From: Phytohabitans sp036906915
Lineage (GTDB): Bacteria; Actinomycetota; Actinomycetes; Mycobacteriales; Micromonosporaceae
DNA length: 19,001 bases
Direction of reading: 5' to 3'
NCBI RefSeq assembly: GCF_036906915.1
Contig: NZ_JBAKHX010000113.1
Location: 1 to 19,001 of the forward strand
Within the stretch, counting starts at the first letter, position 1; each line of letters starts with the position of its first letter. Under the pieces are notes generated by a model, which worked only from the letters and a program-made list of their open reading frames with translations, ran no database searches and was not told the origin of the DNA. The translations under genes were made by a program, and so were the position numbers. Of the stretch, positions 14,910-19,001 are shown piece by piece.

Positions 14910-17601
14910 CCACCTGGGCGACCTCAGTGCGGGAGGAGACGCCCAGCTTGCGGAGGATGTTCGATACGTGCACGGCGGCTGTCTTCGGCGAGATGTACAG
15001 CCGCCGGGCCAGCTCCGCGTTGGTCAGCCCGTCACTGATCAACACCGCTACCTCGCGCTCCCGCGGGGTCAACGCGGCCGGCCCGGTCACCGCGTCAGTG
15101 GCGTCCGCCGGGGCCAGGCCCAACTGGGCGCGGACCTGCGCGAGCTGCGCCACCCGCCAGCCGCCCCACCCGGCCAGCAGCGGCTCGGCGGCCGCCACCT
15201 GCGCCGCGGCCTCTTCACGGCGGTCGGCCGCCAGCAGGCAGCGGGCCGCCCCGACACGCACAGTGCCCAGTATCGCCGGCGACAACACCGGCGCATCGAG
15301 GATCGACAGGTAGCTCTCCAAGGCCGGGCCATGCCGGCCGTACGCCTCGGCGACCTGGGCATCCACCAGCGTCCGGAACGCGTCCCACACGGTCTCGCCG
15401 AGCAGTGCCTCGGCGAGCTCGGAAAGGCGCGCGGGTGGCAGGCCCAGCTCCAGCGCGGCGGAGATCAGGTCGTGCGCCGTCGAACCGCTGCGCCAGTCCT
15501 GCTTGGCCATCTCGGCCAGGTAGTCCTCCAGCGCAGCCTCGGCGCGTGGCGCGTCGCCGAGGCGGGCGGCGAGGTGGAAGACCAGCCCCGGTTTCGACTG
15601 CCCCGGCAGGTTGGGCACCGCGTCCAGGTCGGCCACGAGCTGTTCGACCTTGTCGAGCTCGCCGGCCTCCAGGCACAGCCCGGCCAGGAAGACGACGTGC
15701 GGGTCCGCCCAGCGGCCATGCCGCAGGTACCCGCGGTCCTGCTCGCGCCCGTCTTCGAGCGCGTCGATCGCCGCGCGCAGGTCTCCGGCGCGCATCGCCA
15801 GCCGGGCACGCCCCTGGAAGTAGGCGACAACAGTCAGCGACTCGAGGCCGGCGCGCTCGGCGTCGACCCGCATGCGTTCCAGGCGCTCGGCGAGAACCTC
15901 CGGGGAGTCTTCCGGGTCGTCCTGGAGCAGGTTGTGGAGCGCCCGCGCGGCCAGGACCCACTCGCCTCGCTTCTCCGCCTCGTCGACGAGCCCGGTAAGG
16001 ATGGCGCGCCCCTCGGCTGCGGTCTGCGGCCGATCGGCGAGCGCCGACCCCTTCTCGACCAGCGCCGCGAGCCGCACCTCCGGCAGGTCGAACTCTTCCG
16101 CGAGCGCCGCGGCGCGCGACGTCCAGTCGAGCGTGGCCTCGAACTCGTCGCGCAGCATCGTCGACTGAGCGATCGCGGTCATCGCGCGCGCCTGGGCGCC
16201 GCCTCGCGGCAGCTCCTCGATGAGCGTCTCGATCTCGTGCGTGAGATCGGTCATGCGGGCGAACTCGCGGGACTCCCACGCGAGGCGGACCAGCAGGTAC
16301 AGCGACTCGGCCCGGTCGGTGGCCGAGTCGGCCGCGTCGTGCCAGCGGGTGCCGTACCTCAGCGCGTCGGCGAGCAACCCGGCGAGCCAGGCGGCCCGGG
16401 CCGCGCCGGCGAGCAGCGTGGTGTCGTCGGGCGCCTCGTCGAGGCCCATCTCGGCGAGTTGCAGCGCCTGGTACGCCGACCCGATCGACAGGTACAGCGC
16501 AGTGCCCCGGCGGGCGGCGGCCAGCATGTCGTCGTACCGCCCGGCCGCGTGGGCGTGGTGCGCAACCATCGCGGGATCGGAGGCGCCGCCCGCGAGCAGT
16601 GCGTCGAGGGCAGCCTCGTGCAGCCGGCGGCGCTGGCGGCCGAGCATCTGATCGGTGATCGCCTCGCGCACCAGCGCGTGCCGGAACAGGAACTCGTCCT
16701 CGCCGGACTCCACCAGCACGCCCTGGGTGACCAGGTCGCGCAGCACCTGGATCAGCTCGTCCTCACCCGCGCCGCTCACGGCGGCCAGCAGGTCGAACGG
16801 CACGCGGTGTCCGAGTACGGCCGCCGCCTCGACGATGCGGTGGGTCACCGGGTCGAGGTCGTCGACCTGCCGGCGCAGCAGCTCGGCGAGGCTCCACGGC
16901 AGCGGCTGGTCGGCCAGCACCTCCGGGTCGCAGCCGGGCAGGTCGCGCAGCAGCTCCTCAAGGAAGAACGGGTTGCCGCCGGTGCGGTGGTGCAGCGCGC
17001 TCACCGCGCGCAGCGGGGCGGGTGCCCCGGTGGCGGCGGCCAGCATGGCGGCGGTCTGCGCCGGGGTGAGCCGGTCGAGGCGCACGTGGGTCACGGCGTG
17101 CCGGCGCTCCAGCCGGCTCAGCAGCCCGGCTACCGGGTGGCGGCGGGTCACCTCGTCGGGCCGGTACGTGCCGATGAGCAGGCGCGGGCCGCGCTGGTCG
17201 GCGATCCGCTCGAAGAGCGCGGCGCTCTCCGAGTCGGCCCAGTGCAGGTCTTCGAAGATGAGAACGGCGGGAGCGTCACCGACCAGGTCGGCCACGATCG
17301 CGAGGCCGGTGTGCAGCCGCTCGACCGGGCTGCGGGCCGGGTCGGACAGGCCCGCGAGCCGCTGCTCGTCGACCTCGGGCCGCCCGTCGATCGCGTCCAG
17401 CAGCACCTCGTACGGCCGGGACAGCGAGCCGGGCTCGGCGTGGCCGACCAGTACGACGGTCTCTTCCGGGAGGGTGTCGAGCAGTTCCTGGACCAGCCGG
17501 GTCTTGCCGATGCCGGGCTCGCCGGCCACGACGGCAACGGCCGGCTCACGCGACGCCGCGAGCTGCACCAAGCGGCGCAGCTCGCGGTCGCGTCCGATCA
17601 T
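14890..17601 (-). CDS. large LuxR-family ATPase regulator (LAL/MalT-like)
   Basis: A 903-residue STAND-type regulator. MIGRDRELRRL opens the AAA/NTPase domain, with Walker A GEPGIGKT (27-34), Walker B LIFEDLHWAD (114-123), then the family's GTYRPDE and HHRTGGNPFFLEELLRDLP segments. A long TPR-like helical region fills about 330-830. The C-terminus is a LuxR helix-turn-helix (844-903: LTPREREVAVLISDGLTNAELA, RLYISPKTAAVHVSNILRKLGV). It would sense a ligand or protein through the repeats and activate transcription. The frame is open upstream to 17841, but the start at ATG 17601 is chosen because it overlaps the stop of the preceding small gene (TGATG), implying coupling; GTG at 17604 is the alternative. 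Targets are unknown. The last 20 bases overlap the YbaK gene. Confidence 0.9.
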   Translation of the reverse strand: MIGRDRELRRLVQLAASREPAVAVVAGEPGIGKTRLVQELLDTLPEETVVLVGHAEPGSLSRPYEVLLDAIDGRPEVDEQRLAGLSDPARSPVERLHTGLAIVADLVGDAPAVLIFEDLHWADSESAALFERIADQRGPRLLIGTYRPDEVTRRHPVAGLLSRLERRHAVTHVRLDRLTPAQTAAMLAAATGAPAPLRAVSALHHRTGGNPFFLEELLRDLPGCDPEVLADQPLPWSLAELLRRQVDDLDPVTHRIVEAAAVLGHRVPFDLLAAVSGAGEDELIQVLRDLVTQGVLVESGEDEFLFRHALVREAITDQMLGRQRRRLHEAALDALLAGGASDPAMVAHHAHAAGRYDDMLAAARRGTALYLSIGSAYQALQLAEMGLDEAPDDTTLLAGAARAAWLAGLLADALRYGTRWHDAADSATDRAESLYLLVRLAWESREFARMTDLTHEIETLIEELPRGGAQARAMTAIAQSTMLRDEFEATLDWTSRAAALAEEFDLPEVRLAALVEKGSALADRPQTAAEGRAILTGLVDEAEKRGEWVLAARALHNLLQDDPEDSPEVLAERLERMRVDAERAGLESLTVVAYFQGRARLAMRAGDLRAAIDALEDGREQDRGYLRHGRWADPHVVFLAGLCLEAGELDKVEQLVADLDAVPNLPGQSKPGLVFHLAARLGDAPRAEAALEDYLAEMAKQDWRSGSTAHDLISAALELGLPPARLSELAEALLGETVWDAFRTLVDAQVAEAYGRHGPALESYLSILDAPVLSPAILGTVRVGAARCLLAADRREEAAAQVAAAEPLLAGWGGWRVAQLAQVRAQLGLAPADATDAVTGPAALTPREREVAVLISDGLTNAELARRLYISPKTAAVHVSNILRKLGVSSRTEVAQVVTTQGR

Positions 17602-17801
17602 CACCGGGCTGGCACCGCCGCGCGAGGGTCGCACGAGGCCAGGGTACCGGTGGGGGCGCCACGCACCCGCTCCTTGTGCGCCCGCCGCTCCCGGCGTACG
17701 CGCAGGGCGAAGGCCAGCAACCGGCCCCGCTCGGCTTCCTCGATCAGCTCGTGCTGCCGGTCGTGCGCCATTGCCAGCATCAGATCTGGGTGAACCATCA
17801 T
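17601..17801 (-). CDS. 66-residue basic helical protein, coupled to the LuxR regulator
   Basis: The product starts M-M-V-H-P-D-L-M-L-A-M-A and continues with an E/R-rich helix (LIEEAERGRLLAFALRVRRERRAH). This resembles a family of tiny actinobacterial proteins of the M-x-H-P-[DE]-L-x-x-x-L-A type, whose function I do not know. An AAGGAG ribosome site (17811-17816) lies 9 bases before the ATG at 17801 (6 before a GTG at 17804, 12 before an ATG at 17798), giving strong support for translation here. The TGA stop overlaps the LuxR start by one base. The same bases read in frame with LuxR would give an atypical 80-residue extension of that protein, which I reject in favour of this gene. Confidence 0.7.
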   Translation of the reverse strand: MMVHPDLMLAMAHDRQHELIEEAERGRLLAFALRVRRERRAHKERVRGAPTGTLASCDPRAAVPAR

Positions 17802-17915
17802 CACTACTGTCTCCTTGGTTGCTTACCGCTGATGGATTCAATCCTCGGCTGGTAAGGGCCTGGAGACATCGGACGCCGTTACCTATCTTGAGCGCCCCCA
17901 GATCCGTAGATCGGA

Positions 17916-17941
17916 CTAGGTATACCTAGGACCTACCTAGG
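17916..17941. promoter_or_regulatory. perfect palindrome plus direct repeat, candidate operator
   Basis: CTAGGTATACCTAG (17916-17929) is a perfect 14-base palindrome. ACCTAGG within it (17924-17930) is repeated at 17935-17941, eleven bases on, where it spans the TAG stop of the upstream gene. It lies 115 bases ahead of the 66-residue gene, so binding by a regulator of the LuxR operon is plausible. Confidence 0.5.
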
Positions 17942-19001
17942 CGCTACTGAGCAGCGGGTCGAGCGCTGGGTTGTCGATGCCCGCGGCCAGCAGGCGGGCC
18001 GCGTTCAGCGCGCCGCCGTCGCCCAGCCGGTACCGGTGAACATGCGCCCGCACGACCAGTTCCCGCAGGTCACAGCGGGCCGCGAGCGACCACAGCGCGT
18101 CGGCGAGCCGGCGGGCCCGGTCGTGGTCGCCGCGGGCCAGGGCGGCTGCCGCCGCGGCGTCCAGCACGTACCCGTGCACCCACTGGTACCGGTCGGGCAC
18201 CCGGCTGCAGCGCTGCGCCGCCTCGTCGAGCCAGGCGCCCGCGGTTGCCGGGTCGCCCCGTCGGGCGTGCAGCAGGGCGAGGCCGCGGCCGGCCATCCCC
18301 TCCCAGCACGGGTCGCCGAGCTGGCAGGCCAGCGCCCACGCCTGCTCCAGATGGTCGGCGGCGCCTTCCAGGTCGCCCGCGCGCAGGTCCAGCTCGGCGC
18401 GCAGCGTCTGCGGCCACGGCAGGAACGCCATCCACCGCTGCTGGTGCACCAGGTCCATGGAGCGCGCCAGCGCGGCCGCCGCCTGGCTGCGCTCGTCGCG
18501 CAGCAGGTGCGAGCGGGCCAGTACACCGGCCGACCACGCCTCCTGCCGCTGGTCACCACAGCCGCGGGCCAGCTCGACCGACTCGCCGAGCTGGGCCAGC
18601 GCGGCCGGGTAGTCGGCCGCGTCGGAGGCGCTCATGCCGCGCACCGCGAGCACGGCGGCCAGTTCCGCGTCGTTCTCGGCCAGTTCCTGCGCCTGGCCGA
18701 GCCACGCGTTGGCGGTACCCCTGCGGCCAGCCTGGACCTCGACGAAGCCGAGCTCGCGGCGGGCGGTGACCGCCGTCGCGCGGTCGCCGCAGCGCGCGGC
18801 GACCTCGACCGCCTCGCGCAGCACGACCGCGCCCTCGTTGTCGCGGCCCCGCACCGCGTGCACGAGCGCCGACCCCAGCGCGGCCAGGGCCCGCGACTGG
18901 AGCACGGTGTCGCGGCAGCGCGCCGCCTCGGTGGCCGCGCGGCGCAGGCACTGGATGCCGGCGTCGGCGGCGCCGGCGACGATGGCAAGTCGGAGGCCAA
19001 G
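17937..19001 (-). CDS. C-terminal TPR region of a large regulator/ATPase (partial at window edge)
   Basis: The frame is open to the last base of the window, giving 354 residues of C-terminus. It is helical-repeat sequence throughout, with A-x-x-x-L-x-x-A spacing and segments such as DAADYPAALAQLGESVELARGCGD and RAGDLEGAADHLEQAWALACQLGD that fit TPRs of about 40 residues. It ends ARLLAAGIDNPALDPLLSSA and has no LuxR helix-turn-helix. Known families with this end are AAA-ATPase/TPR proteins with an N-terminal cyclase, kinase or BTAD domain; which one applies depends on sequence outside the window. A GTG at 18905 opens a frame too, but codon use continues unchanged beyond it, so it is internal. 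It is on the same strand as the LuxR operon. Confidence 0.75.
   Translation of the reverse strand, partial: LGLRLAIVAGAADAGIQCLRRAATEAARCRDTVLQSRALAALGSALVHAVRGRDNEGAVVLREAVEVAARCGDRATAVTARRELGFVEVQAGRRGTANAWLGQAQELAENDAELAAVLAVRGMSASDAADYPAALAQLGESVELARGCGDQRQEAWSAGVLARSHLLRDERSQAAAALARSMDLVHQQRWMAFLPWPQTLRAELDLRAGDLEGAADHLEQAWALACQLGDPCWEGMAGRGLALLHARRGDPATAGAWLDEAAQRCSRVPDRYQWVHGYVLDAAAAAALARGDHDRARRLADALWSLAARCDLRELVVRAHVHRYRLGDGGALNAARLLAAGIDNPALDPLLSSA

Noticed and set aside
14851..17793. Plus-strand open frame of about 980 codons
   Set aside because: It is the antisense of the LuxR regulator, a usual effect of high GC codon bias. It has no recognisable domain, while the minus strand has Walker motifs and a LuxR helix-turn-helix.
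17602..17841. 80-residue N-terminal extension of the LuxR regulator
   Set aside because: The sequence is proline/glycine/arginine-rich without family similarity and is better explained by the coupled 66-residue gene.

Overview
The window comes from a high-GC actinomycete. Third codon positions are almost all G or C, and SARP/BTAD, LuxR-ATPase, NB-ARC/TPR and F420-type (LLM) genes sit close together. A Micromonosporales genome (Micromonospora/Actinoplanes/Dactylosporangium-like) is the most likely source, but this is inference and I see no rRNA or tRNA to fix it.

Layout, left to right. 1-749: an N-terminally truncated Rpn/PD-(D/E)XK-like nuclease-family protein. 786-1928: a class I/II aminotransferase-fold protein that lacks the PLP lysine and its other cofactor ligands. 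1937-2190: hairpins between convergent genes. 2187-3038 (-): a short SARP-type regulator. It faces, across a small intergenic region with a 12-bp direct repeat, a two-gene plus-strand unit: a GT-B-fold protein (3131-4285; relatives are often mislabelled 'translation initiation factor 2') and a PfkB-type kinase (4292-5230). 5180-7656 (-): a translationally coupled two-gene operon, a small Bell-like helical protein followed by an NB-ARC/TPR STAND NTPase. The C-terminus of the first and the N-terminus of the second carry the same RHIM-like/amyloid-like motif. 7915-10491 (+): a second, divergent NB-ARC NTPase with a different N-terminal motif and nine exact 40-residue TPRs. 10469-11845 (-): a secreted GH43-like/AbfB glycosidase behind a LacI-type operator. 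11938-12798 (+): an LLM oxidoreductase. 12791-13834 (-): a LysR-type regulator. 13835-14229: a non-coding stretch with a perfect CRP-type site. 14230-14909 (+): a small helical protein and a YbaK-type deacylase. 14890-17801 (-): a 66-residue protein coupled to a large LuxR-type ATPase regulator. 17937-19001 (-): the C-terminal TPR part of another large regulator, cut by the window edge.

The strongest candidate for a little-described system is the divergent block at 5180-10491. A Bell-like putative effector and an NLR-like NTPase share a 23-residue motif with identical spacing, which is the layout expected of bacterial amyloid-signalling (BASS) cell-death pairs, and a second NLR-like NTPase is divergent to them. 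Next come the SARP/GT-B/PfkB module and the coherent pseudo-aminotransferase. Four consecutive convergent gene pairs overlap at their 3' ends (51, 23, 8 and 20 bp), while the one non-overlapping convergent pair has hairpins between its genes.
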